A program made the translations under genes and the position numbers. 64,000 bases of DNA from Nocardioides rubriscoriae. Lineage in GTDB: Bacteria > Actinomycetota > Actinomycetes > Propionibacteriales > Nocardioidaceae. The stretch spans positions 124,001 to 188,000 of the forward strand of contig NZ_VIYJ01000005.1 in NCBI RefSeq assembly GCF_008087085.1, given 5' to 3'. This document shows positions 26,477 to 33,928 of this stretch, one piece after another. The notes beneath the pieces are model-generated. The model was not told the origin of the DNA and did not search any database. It worked only from the letters and a program-made list of their open reading frames with translations. Each line of letters begins with the position of its first letter. Positions within the stretch are counted from its first letter, which is position 1.

Positions 26477-27705
26477 AGCGGGGCCTCCTCAGGTTGGTCG
26501 TCGGCGTCGCGAACCGCACCCGGAGTCGCGGGGAGGGTCGTCGCCGCGTGCGTGCCGTCACCGTCGACACCCTTGACACGCTCGGCACCCTCGACACCCT
26601 CGGCGGGCGGCGACGCAGGGTCCCGCTGGGCGAGCACGCGGGCGACGTGCTGCTGCTCGAGCCGCAGTCCGTAGCGACGCACGACCTCGGAGGAGATCAC
26701 GACCATCAACAAGATGGTGCCCTGCATGATCTTGACGATCTCGGGCGAGACACCGGCATCGATCTGCAGCTTGTTGCTCTGCTCGTCGAGGAAGGCGAAG
26801 AGGAGAGCCCCGAGCGCCACGCCGATGGGGTGGTTGCGCCCGATCAGTGCCACCGCGATCCCGGTGAAGCCGAGGCCGGCCGGGAAGGTCGAGCCGTAGG
26901 AGTGGTACTCGCCGAAGATGTAGGGCAGCCCGACCAGGCCGGCGAACGCGCCGGAGATCATCATCGCCACCACCGTCATCCGCTTGACGTTGATGCCGGA
27001 CGCCACGGCGGCGGTCAGGGACTGACCGGTGGCGCGCAGGTCGAAGCCGAACCGGGTGCGGTTGATCATGAACCAGTAGACGAACCCGGCCACGACCGCG
27101 ATCACGACGAAGCCGTAGATCTCAGACGCCGGACCGTCTCCGATGGAGATGTTGGGGATCCAGCTCTCCTCGGGGATGAGCTTGGTCTGCACCACGCTCA
27201 CGTTGCTCTGGGTGGCCGACTTGGCGAGCTCGCGGGTGATGAACGCGGTGAGACCGACCGCGACCGCGTTGAGCATGATCGTGGAGATCACCTCGCTGAC
27301 CCCGCGGTAGGCGCGCAGCACGCCGGCGATGCCGGCGTACAGCCCGCCGGCGACCATCGCGGCGATGATCGCCACCCCGGTGTTGAGGTAGCCCGGCAGC
27401 CAGGCCTCGCCGGCGACGAAGGCGGCCATCAACGCGGCCACGAGGAACTGGCCCTCGACGCCGATGTTGAACAGGTTCATCCGGAAGCCGATCGCGACGG
27501 CGATCCCGGAGAGGTAGTAGATGGTGGTCTTGTCGATGATGTTGGCCCAGTTGCGCTCAGCCGGGGCGGTCCGCAGGACCTGCCAGACGGCCCCGATCGG
27601 GTCGTCGGCGAGGAACAGCACCAGGCTGATGACCAGGACCGAGAGCACGAGCGCCAGGACGGGCACGGAGAGCGCGAGGACCGCGCGCTGGAGGCGGATG
27701 TTCAC
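26473..27705 (-). CDS. nupP: Nucleoside ABC transporter permease (NupP/YufP type)
   Basis: A 410-residue membrane protein of the BPD_transp_2 family. FRMNLFNIGVEGQFLVAALM and GVSEVISTIMLNAVAVGLTA are typical of this permease branch, which pairs with NupQ. Its N-terminal helix starts directly (NIRLQRAVLALSVPVLALVL), and the C-terminal 50 residues are a charged, Pro/Glu-rich tail (VEGAERVKGVDGDG) without membrane character. GTG start overlaps the nupO stop by four bases; its own stop overlaps the nupQ start. Confidence 0.92.
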   Translation of the reverse strand: MNIRLQRAVLALSVPVLALVLSVLVISLVLFLADDPIGAVWQVLRTAPAERNWANIIDKTTIYYLSGIAVAIGFRMNLFNIGVEGQFLVAALMAAFVAGEAWLPGYLNTGVAIIAAMVAGGLYAGIAGVLRAYRGVSEVISTIMLNAVAVGLTAFITRELAKSATQSNVSVVQTKLIPEESWIPNISIGDGPASEIYGFVVIAVVAGFVYWFMINRTRFGFDLRATGQSLTAAVASGINVKRMTVVAMMISGAFAGLVGLPYIFGEYHSYGSTFPAGLGFTGIAVALIGRNHPIGVALGALLFAFLDEQSNKLQIDAGVSPEIVKIMQGTILLMVVISSEVVRRYGLRLEQQHVARVLAQRDPASPPAEGVEGAERVKGVDGDGTHAATTLPATPGAVRDADDQPEEAPL

Positions 27706-29282
27706 GCCGTGACCGCCTGTCCCTCGTCGGAGGTGGCCCCGGTCATCGCGGACCCGAGCTGCTCGGGCGTCACCGAGGCCGGGTCGAAGGTGCCGACGAG
27801 CCGGCCGCGTAGGATCACCTCGATCCGGTCCGACAGGCCGATCAGCTCGTCGAGGTCGGCCGAGATCAACAGCACCGCCAGTCCGTTGCGGCGCGCCGTC
27901 TTGATGTGGTCCCAGATCGCGGCCTGGGCGCCCACGTCGACGCCGCGGGTGGGGTGGGAGGCGATCAGCAGGATCGGGTCGCTGCTCATCTCGCGCCCGA
28001 CGATCAGCTTCTGCTGGTTGCCGCCGGACAGGGCGCGGGCGAGCACGTTGGGGCCGGGCGTGCGCACGTCGTAGTCCTCGATGATGCGCTCGGTGTCCTG
28101 ACGAGCCGCCCGACTACGGATCAGGCCGCGGGACGAGCTCGGTGGGCGCGACTGGTGGCCCAGGATCCGGTTCTCCCACAGCGGCGCGTCGAGCAGCAGG
28201 CCGTGTCGGTGCCGGTCCTCGGGGATGTAGCCGATCCCTGCCTCACGACGGTCCAGGGTGCTCGAGCGGGAGATGTCGACGCCCGCCAGCTCGATCGCAC
28301 CGGTGACCCCGGGGCGCATCCCCATGATCGCCTCGACCAGCTCGGCCTGGCCGTTGCCCTCGACCCCGGCGATGCCGAGCACCTCGCCGCGGTGGACCTC
28401 CAGCGACACGGCATCGAGCAGCGGCCGGCCGTCGGGCGCGGGCAGCGTGAGGTCGCGGACCGACAGCAGCACGGTGTCGGTGACGGTGGAGGTCTCGGTG
28501 CTCGGCGAGGGCAGCTCGGCCCCGACCATGAGCTCGGCGAGCTGGCGCGAGGTGACGCTGCGCGGGTCGGTCACGGTCGTCACCGTGGTGCCACGGCGGA
28601 TGACGGTGATCTCGTCGGCGACCGCGCGGACCTCGTCGAGCTTGTGGGAGATGAAGATGACCGAGAGGCCCTCCTGCTTGAGTCCACGAAGGTTGTCGAA
28701 GAGCTCCTCGACCTCTTGCGGCACCAGGACCGCGGTGGGCTCGTCGAGGATGATGAGGGTGGCTCCGCGGTAGAGGACCTTGAGGATCTCGACCCGCTGA
28801 CGCGCGCCGACCCCGAGCTCCTCGACGAGGCGGTCGGGCTCGATGCCCAGCCCGTAGGCGTCGGAGATCCTCATGATCTCGCGGCGCGCCGCACGACCGA
28901 TCCCGTGGAGGCGCTCGGCGCCGAGGACGACGTTCTCGACGACGGTGAGGTTGTCGGCCAGCATGAAGTGCTGGAAGACCATGCCGACGCCGGCCTTGAT
29001 CGCGTCGGCTGGGGACGACAGCGAGAGCTGCCGGCCGTTGATGGTGATCGTGCCGGAGTCGGGCGGCTGGACGCCGTAGAGGATCTTCATCAGCGTCGAC
29101 TTGCCGGCGCCGTTCTCGCCGACGATGGCGTGGATGGTGCCGCGCCGGACGTCGATGTTGATGTCGTCGTTGGCGATGACGCCGGGGAAGCGCTTGCCGA
29201 TCCCGCGCAGCTGGACCGCCAGGTCGTCCGGAGGGCCGCCGGTGGTGCTGGCACCGTCAGGGTGGGGCACTGCCTGAGTCAC
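27702..29282 (-). CDS. nupO: Nucleoside ABC transporter ATP-binding protein (NupO/YufO type)
   Basis: A 526-residue protein with two nucleotide-binding domains, the layout of sugar/nucleoside (RbsA, NupO) ATPases. NBD1 has Walker A GENGAGKST, the ABC signature in LGVGARQRVEILK and Walker B LIILDEPTAVL. NBD2 has a degenerate P-loop (GVEGNGQAE) but an ALSGGNQQKLIVGREM signature and HPTRGVDVGAQ. The start is GTG at 29282, chosen because AAGGAGG lies about 8 bases upstream; an in-frame start at 29462 would add 60 residues of non-conserved sequence across the spacer. Transcription continues into both permeases, cdd, the P450 and deoA. Confidence 0.93.
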   Translation of the reverse strand: MTQAVPHPDGASTTGGPPDDLAVQLRGIGKRFPGVIANDDINIDVRRGTIHAIVGENGAGKSTLMKILYGVQPPDSGTITINGRQLSLSSPADAIKAGVGMVFQHFMLADNLTVVENVVLGAERLHGIGRAARREIMRISDAYGLGIEPDRLVEELGVGARQRVEILKVLYRGATLIILDEPTAVLVPQEVEELFDNLRGLKQEGLSVIFISHKLDEVRAVADEITVIRRGTTVTTVTDPRSVTSRQLAELMVGAELPSPSTETSTVTDTVLLSVRDLTLPAPDGRPLLDAVSLEVHRGEVLGIAGVEGNGQAELVEAIMGMRPGVTGAIELAGVDISRSSTLDRREAGIGYIPEDRHRHGLLLDAPLWENRILGHQSRPPSSSRGLIRSRAARQDTERIIEDYDVRTPGPNVLARALSGGNQQKLIVGREMSSDPILLIASHPTRGVDVGAQAAIWDHIKTARRNGLAVLLISADLDELIGLSDRIEVILRGRLVGTFDPASVTPEQLGSAMTGATSDEGQAVTA

Positions 29283-29375
29283 GGTGACCGTGACCTCCTT
29301 CGCGAGCTGGTGACCGCGGCCGATTGGCGGACGGCCGACGTCAGGATCGTACTGACCACCGGGCCCGCGACGGAC

Positions 29376-29414
29376 GAGGCCCGCGTGGACGCGTGGAGCG
29401 TGCGCGCGGGCCTC
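29376..29414 (-). promoter_or_regulatory. 10-bp perfect stem hairpin between bmpA and nupO
   Basis: GAGGCCCGCG (29376-29385) is exactly complementary to CGCGGGCCTC (29405-29414) with a 19-base loop. In the minus-strand transcript it forms in the 176-bp spacer after bmpA, just upstream of nupO. It could attenuate or protect mRNA so that the lipoprotein is made in excess of the transporter. Confidence 0.55.
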
Positions 29415-29430
29415 GCCTACCGACCGGTTT

Positions 29431-29450
29431 GCCGAGCCAGAAGGCCCGGC
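29431..29450 (-). promoter_or_regulatory. 8-bp hairpin right behind bmpA
   Basis: GCCGAGCC (29431-29438) pairs with GGCCCGGC (29443-29450) through 7 Watson-Crick pairs and one G-U pair with a 4-base loop. It starts 8 bases after the bmpA stop in the transcript and could stabilise the bmpA mRNA end or terminate part of transcription. Confidence 0.5.
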
Positions 29451-29458
29451 GAACGAGG

Positions 29459-30511
29459 TCACGGGGTGGTGGGAACCGTGATGGTGCCGTCGATGATCTG
29501 CTGCTTGTACTCGTCGAGCTTGGCCGCGATGTCGTCGACCTGGCCACCGCTGGTGGAGTAGCCGACACCGTCGACCGAGAGGTCGTAGCGGGTGACGCCC
29601 GACGGGAAGGTGCCGTCGTTGACCTGGCTGAGGTACTCGTAGACCGCGACGTTCACGTTCTTGAGCATCGAGGTCAGGATGACGTCCTGCACGGCCGGGT
29701 CGGCGGTGTTGTACTGGTCGGAGTCGACGCCGATCGCGAGGTTGCCGCTGTCGGCGGCCGCCTCGAAGACGCCGCCGCCCGAGCCACCGGCTGCGTGGTA
29801 GACGATGTCGGCACCCTCGTCGAACATGCCCTCGGCCGCCGTCTTGCCCTTGGCCGGGTCACCGAAGCCGGAGAAGTCCGGCGGCTGGGTGAGGTAGGTC
29901 GACTGGATCTCGACGTCGGGGTTGACCGCCTTGGCACCAGCGATGTAGCCCGCCTCGAACTTCTGGATCAGCGGGACCTCGACGCCACCGACGAAGCCGA
30001 TGTTGCCGGTCTCCGACTTGAGCGCGGCGGCCGCACCGACGAGGAACGATCCCTGCTCCTCGGCGAAGACCAGGTCGGCGACGTTGTCGGCGTCGATCGA
30101 CTCGTCGTCGATGATGGCGAAGTGGACGTCGGGGTACTCGGCGGAGACCTTGGTCAGGGCCGCGGCGTAGGCGAAGCCCACGGCGATCACCGGGTCGTAG
30201 CCACCGTCGGCGAAGGTCCGCAGCCGCTCCTCGCGGGCCGCCTCGTCCTCGCCGTCCTCGGCCTCGGCCTCCTCGGAGGTCATCCCGAACTCCTCGATCG
30301 CCTGGTCGAGACCGGCGGCAGCCGAGTCGTTGAACGACTGGTCGCCCCGACCACCGACGTCGTAGGCCATGCCCACCTTGACGTCGCTCTCGGCCGACGT
30401 GGCGCCCGAGCCCGAGTCCGTGGCACTCGGCTCGCTGTCCTCGCTGGCGCACGCGGTCAGAGCCATCACGCTGACGCTGAGCACTGCTGCAATCTTGGTC
30501 GTGAGACGCAA
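29459..30511 (-). CDS. bmpA: BMP-family nucleoside-binding lipoprotein
   Basis: Extracytoplasmic substrate-binding protein of the Bmp/PnrA family, which binds (purine) nucleosides. The 350-residue precursor has an n-region RLTTKIAAVLSVSVMA and a lipobox LTAC with the acylated cysteine at residue 21. The mature protein has VGMAYDVGGRGDQSFNDSAA, VGFAYAAALTKVS and FAEEQGSFLVGAAAAL, all characteristic of the family. Start is TTG at 30511, with GAGGAGG 4 bases upstream; no ATG or GTG precedes it in frame. A 176-bp spacer with two hairpins separates it from nupO. Confidence 0.94.
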   Translation of the reverse strand: MRLTTKIAAVLSVSVMALTACASEDSEPSATDSGSGATSAESDVKVGMAYDVGGRGDQSFNDSAAAGLDQAIEEFGMTSEEAEAEDGEDEAAREERLRTFADGGYDPVIAVGFAYAAALTKVSAEYPDVHFAIIDDESIDADNVADLVFAEEQGSFLVGAAAALKSETGNIGFVGGVEVPLIQKFEAGYIAGAKAVNPDVEIQSTYLTQPPDFSGFGDPAKGKTAAEGMFDEGADIVYHAAGGSGGGVFEAAADSGNLAIGVDSDQYNTADPAVQDVILTSMLKNVNVAVYEYLSQVNDGTFPSGVTRYDLSVDGVGYSTSGGQVDDIAAKLDEYKQQIIDGTITVPTTP

Positions 30512-30645
30512 GATCCCTCCTCAAGTTAGTGGTGCGCCCATCGGTCGGGGCACACGGAAAACAAACGTGACCTTAGCCCCGCCCGCACCCGGGAAGAGGT
30601 AGTTGGGTGGACAAATCTGTGAACGTCACCAGTTGTTACCTGACA

Positions 30646-30664
30646 GTGACCACGACCAGGTCAC
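30646..30664. other. 6-bp inverted repeat upstream of bmpA / downstream of M20D gene
   Basis: GTGACC (30646-30651) and GGTCAC (30659-30664) are perfect inverted copies separated by 7 bases in the 189-bp region between bmpA and the amidohydrolase stop. It could be a terminator stem for the amidohydrolase or an operator; the rest of that region, including ACCTTA at 30570-30575 (TAAGGT on the minus strand), may hold the bmpA promoter. Confidence 0.35.
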
Positions 30665-30700
30665 GCCGGGCTCGCTGCGCGCGGCCCACCCGGACCGCCA

Positions 30701-31897
30701 TCAGGAGCTCTCGAGCGCCCCGATGGCCGCCATGGCCAGCACGCGGGCCCCGATCCCGATGGCCCGCTCGTCGATGCGCAGGTTGCCCTGGTGCAGGTCG
30801 TACGTCGCCCCGCCGGGGGTGCGGGTGCCGAGGCGGAACATGGCGCCGGGCACCTGGTCGGTGTACCAGCCGAAGTCCTCGCCGCCCAGGCTCTGCGGCA
30901 CGCCGGTCTGCCCGCCGTGGCCGAGCACGGCACGCGTGGCGGCGGCCAGGATCGCGTTGGAGCCCGGGTCGTTGACGACCGGGGGCACGCCCTGGAGGTA
31001 GTCGATCGTGGCGGTGACGCCGTAGGGCCGCACGATGTCGTGGACGGCCTCGCGGATGATCGGCTCGCAGCGCGCCCAGGCGACGGCGTCGAGGATGCGC
31101 ACGGTGCCGGCGACCATGCCGGTGTCGGGGATGACGTTGGGCGCCGATCCGGCCCGCACCATCCCCCACACCACGCTGACCCCCGCACGCGGGTCCATCC
31201 GGCGGCTCAGGACGGCGGGCAGCTCACTGGTCACCTTGGCCAGCGCGAAGGTCAGGTCACCGGTGAGGTGGGGCCGCGAGGTGTGTCCGCCGTTGCCCTC
31301 GAGGTGGACCTCGATCTTGTCGGCGGCGCTGGTCAGCGCCCCGGAGCGCAGGCCGATGCGGCCCACGTCGACGTTGGGGTCGCAGTGCAGCGCGAAGATC
31401 CGCTGCACGTCGTCGAGGTGGCCCTCGGCGATCAGCTGCTTGGCGCCGCCGGGCATGACCTCCTCGGCGGGCTGGAACAGCAGGCGCACCCGTCCGGGCA
31501 GGTCACCGCGCTCGTGGACCTCACCGAGGGCGAGGGCGGCACCGAGCAGGCTGGAGGTGTGGACGTCGTGGCCGCAGGCGTGCGCGACGCCGGGGACGGT
31601 GCTGGCCCAGGGAACCCCTGAGACGTCCTGCACCGGCAGGGCGTCCATGTCGGCGCGCAGCGCGACGACCGGCCCGTGGCCGGGGCCGAGCTCGGCCACG
31701 ACCCCGGTCGGCGCGGGGAACGTGACCCGCCAGCCGGCCGCCTCGACCCGCTGGGCCACCAGGTCGGTGGTCCGGGTCTCGGACCACGACAGCTCGGGGT
31801 GGGCGTGCAGGTCACGTCGCAGGTCGATGAGCTCGGCGTCGTACTTGGTGAGGACGTCGTCGATCACCGCGGATGGGTCATCGGGGCGGCCGGGCAC
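30701..31897 (-). CDS. M20D amidohydrolase (peptidase family)
   Basis: A 398-residue metallo-amidohydrolase of the M20D branch (hippurate hydrolase, N-acyl-amino-acid or IAA-conjugate hydrolases). Motifs: DLHAHPELSW, ALRADMDALPVQD, the metal ligands in HACGHDVHTSSLLGAA, the catalytic glutamate pair in LFQPAEEVMPGGAK, LHCDPNVDVGRIG, EGNGGHTSRPHLT and SLGGEDFGWY. The fold has a catalytic and a lid domain. The substrate (N-acyl amino acid, dipeptide or deacetylation target) cannot be chosen. GTG at 31897 has a -10-like TAACCT 6 bases upstream. No partner gene is obvious. Confidence 0.93.
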   Translation of the reverse strand: MPGRPDDPSAVIDDVLTKYDAELIDLRRDLHAHPELSWSETRTTDLVAQRVEAAGWRVTFPAPTGVVAELGPGHGPVVALRADMDALPVQDVSGVPWASTVPGVAHACGHDVHTSSLLGAALALGEVHERGDLPGRVRLLFQPAEEVMPGGAKQLIAEGHLDDVQRIFALHCDPNVDVGRIGLRSGALTSAADKIEVHLEGNGGHTSRPHLTGDLTFALAKVTSELPAVLSRRMDPRAGVSVVWGMVRAGSAPNVIPDTGMVAGTVRILDAVAWARCEPIIREAVHDIVRPYGVTATIDYLQGVPPVVNDPGSNAILAAATRAVLGHGGQTGVPQSLGGEDFGWYTDQVPGAMFRLGTRTPGGATYDLHQGNLRIDERAIGIGARVLAMAAIGALESS

Positions 31898-31903
31898 CAG
31901 CCC

Positions 31904-31909
31904 AGGTTA
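31904..31909 (-). promoter_or_regulatory. -10-like element TAACCT of the amidohydrolase (leaderless)
   Basis: Ends 6 bases before the GTG at 31897 on the minus strand; no Shine-Dalgarno between. Confidence 0.45.
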
Positions 31910-31974
31910 GTGCCCCTGGCCAGCGCCCTCGGTCAAGTCGCACCCTGGGACGAGGCGGGCTCCACGTCCTCCTC

Positions 31975-32442
31975 CTACTCCTCGCGCGTCGTGACCCGCA
32001 GGCTCCAGTCGACGTCGTCGGTCCCGACCACGTCGACACCGAACGACCGACCCCGCACGGTGAAGACCTGGGTCCGCGACACGACACCGTCGCAGGGCAC
32101 CTTCAGGGCCTCGGGGCGCGGCAGGGTCAGGATGAGGGTGAGGGTGAGGCCCGCCTCCACCTCCGCGCACACGGCGTACACGACGACCACGTCGTCGGAC
32201 ACGGTCGTGAGCACCCGCGGGACCGGACCACGGCCGGTCCGGGCACCTCGGTCGACCTCGTCCGGCCGCACGGGCACGAGGTCCGGCAGTGCGACCGACG
32301 ACGGACTCCCGGTCGGAGCGCTCGTCGTCGGGGCGGGCGCCGGCGCGCGGCCGCCGGACTGGCAAGCCGACAGCAGCACGGCCGCGGTGATCACCACCGC
32401 GGCCGTGCCCACCTCGCGAACGCGAGAGATCAGTAGATCCAC
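31975..32442 (-). CDS. Lipoprotein of unknown function
   Basis: A 155-residue protein. The N-terminus (VDLLISRVREVGTAAVVITA, then AVLLSAC) is a lipoprotein signal with the acylated cysteine after LLSA. A Ser/Thr/Pro/Ala linker follows, then a compact domain with two cysteines (YAVCAEVEAGLTLTLILTLP, KVPCDGVVSRTQVF) likely to form a disulfide-stabilised beta sandwich. I do not recognise it. Start GTG at 32442 or 32445 lies inside the end of the upstream gene (13-16 bp overlap), so it is translated from the same mRNA. The pair is unrelated to methylmalonyl-CoA metabolism by sequence. Confidence 0.65.
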   Translation of the reverse strand: MDLLISRVREVGTAAVVITAAVLLSACQSGGRAPAPAPTTSAPTGSPSSVALPDLVPVRPDEVDRGARTGRGPVPRVLTTVSDDVVVVYAVCAEVEAGLTLTLILTLPRPEALKVPCDGVVSRTQVFTVRGRSFGVDVVGTDDVDWSLRVTTREE

Positions 32443-32939
32443 CACCGCAGTCGGGCCGGCGCCTGGAAGGACCACTTCTTGGTGGTCGTGGAGCACCCAC
32501 CGCCGCAGTAGCTCAGCTTGGTGTAGCCCTCGAGCCGCTCGTTGACGATGCCGCGGTCACAGTAGACCGTCTCGTCGGCGGGGATCTTGAACGACGCCGA
32601 GGTCACGTACCCGGTGGTCATGCTCTTCTCGACGCCCGCGTTGACCTCGGCCTTGACCCCACCGAAGATGCCGGCCTTGATCTCGGTGCCGAGGGTGGTG
32701 CTGAGCGTGTAGGTCGACGTCTTGCTCGTGTTGGCCTCGCAACTACCGTGGATCGCGTAGCTGCGGTTGTTGGTGATGCTGTCGCGGTAACCGATGGTCT
32801 TGTTGTTGACGAGGTTGCGTGTCATGTAGCTGCACCAGCTGCTGTTGTTGGTCTGGCCGCAGTCGATCTTGTTACCGGCAGCCGAAGCGGGAGAGGTCGG
32901 TGCACCCGCGACGACGGCGAGCGCGGCCACCAACGCCAT
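32430..32939 (-). CDS. Small secreted cysteine- and Thr/Asn-rich protein, possibly pore-forming-like
   Basis: A 169-residue protein with a signal-like stretch VAALAVVAGAPTSPASA at the N-terminus (cleavage after ASA) and about 148 mature residues. Five or more cysteines flank it (KIDCGQTNNSSWC; TVYCDRGIVNERL; LSYCGGGCS). The centre, STTLGTEIKAGIFGGVKAEV and TTGYVTSASFKIPADETVYC, alternates polar and small/hydrophobic residues as in the stem region of aerolysin/ETX-MTX2-like proteins and related actinobacterial secreted proteins. That match is weak and the protein is short. It starts at ATG 32939, overlapping the meaB stop as TGATG. The signal n-region has no positive charge from this start, a point against it; function is unknown. 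Confidence 0.6.
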   Translation of the reverse strand: MALVAALAVVAGAPTSPASAAGNKIDCGQTNNSSWCSYMTRNLVNNKTIGYRDSITNNRSYAIHGSCEANTSKTSTYTLSTTLGTEIKAGIFGGVKAEVNAGVEKSMTTGYVTSASFKIPADETVYCDRGIVNERLEGYTKLSYCGGGCSTTTKKWSFQAPARLRWWIY

Positions 32940-33928
32940 CAGTAGTGCGAGTCGTCGTAGGCCGCGAGGAGCCGGTCGGCCGCCACGGTCGCCGGCAGGG
33001 CACCGGCCAGAACCTCGCGGCGCACCTCGTCGCGGATCGCACGGACGCCGGGCGAGTGCCGCAGCCGCTGGTCGAGCTCGTCGCGCACCAGGGCCCAGGT
33101 GAAGGCCAGCTGCTGCTCGGCCCGCTTGGCGGCCAGCCCGTCGGCCCCGAGGTGCTCGCGGTGCGACAGCACGCGGTGCCACACGTCGTCGACGTGCAGG
33201 TCGTGCAGCGCCGAGCAGGTGACGACCGGGGGCGCCCACTCGGCGTGGCCACGGACCAGGCGCAGGGCACCGGCGAGCTCGCGGGCCGCCACCCGGGCCT
33301 CCTGCTCGTGCTCGCCGTCGGCCTTGTTGACGGCCACGACGTCGGCGATCTCGAGGATGCCCTTCTTGATGCCCTGCAGCTGGTCACCGGTGCGGGCCAG
33401 GGTGAGGAACAGGAACGTGTCGACCATGCCGGCCACGGTGACCTCGGACTGGCCGACGCCCACGGTCTCGACCAGCACCACGTCGTACGTCGCCGCCTCG
33501 AGCACCGCCATCGCCTGCACCGTCGCGCGCGCGACGCCGCCCAGGGTGCCGGCCGACGGGGACGGCCGGATGTAGGCGGCGGGGTCGGCCGAGAGCCGCG
33601 CCATGCGGGTCTTGTCGCCGAGCACCGACCCGCCCGTGCGGACGCTGCTGGGGTCGACGGCCAGGACCCCGACGCGGTGGCCGGCCGCGGTCAGCTGGGA
33701 GCCGAGGGCCTCGATGAACGTCGACTTGCCCACGCCGGGCACCCCGCTGATGCCGACGCGCACGGCCTTCGAGTGCACGCCCGACCGGTCGTCGGTCAGG
33801 ACGGTGAGGAGCTCACGCGCCATCGCGCGGCGTTCGGGCTTGCCCGACTCCACCAGCGTGATCGCCTGCGCGACCGCGGCGCGACGTCCGTCACGGATCC
33901 CGGTGACGAGGGTGCCGACGTCGGGCAT
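32939..33928 (-). CDS. meaB: Methylmalonyl-CoA mutase-associated GTPase
   Basis: G3E-family P-loop GTPase that gates cobalamin delivery to, and protects, methylmalonyl-CoA mutase. The 329-residue MeaB has Walker A GVPGVGKST at residues 62-70, then GVLAVDPSSVRTGGSVLGDK (switch/G2 region), DVVLVETVGVGQSE and the base-specifying NKAD; the C-terminal arm (about 260-329) mediates dimerisation. Start ATG overlaps the mutB stop (TGATG), and its own stop overlaps the next gene. Neighbours on the upstream side are the two mutase subunits, matching its known role. Confidence 0.95.
   Translation of the reverse strand: MPDVGTLVTGIRDGRRAAVAQAITLVESGKPERRAMARELLTVLTDDRSGVHSKAVRVGISGVPGVGKSTFIEALGSQLTAAGHRVGVLAVDPSSVRTGGSVLGDKTRMARLSADPAAYIRPSPSAGTLGGVARATVQAMAVLEAATYDVVLVETVGVGQSEVTVAGMVDTFLFLTLARTGDQLQGIKKGILEIADVVAVNKADGEHEQEARVAARELAGALRLVRGHAEWAPPVVTCSALHDLHVDDVWHRVLSHREHLGADGLAAKRAEQQLAFTWALVRDELDQRLRHSPGVRAIRDEVRREVLAGALPATVAADRLLAAYDDSHY

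Noticed and set aside
29283..29458. Purine riboswitch or N-terminal extension of NupO in the bmpA-nupO spacer
   Set aside because: The in-frame extension from 29462 has no conserved residues and a good ribosome-binding site precedes the GTG at 29282. The stems present are simple hairpins, not the three-way junction of purine riboswitches.
32940..33239. A longer version of the secreted protein starting at 33239
   Set aside because: The extra 100 residues are an Arg/Ala/Pro-rich shadow of meaB; the signal-like sequence begins only at the ATG at 32939.
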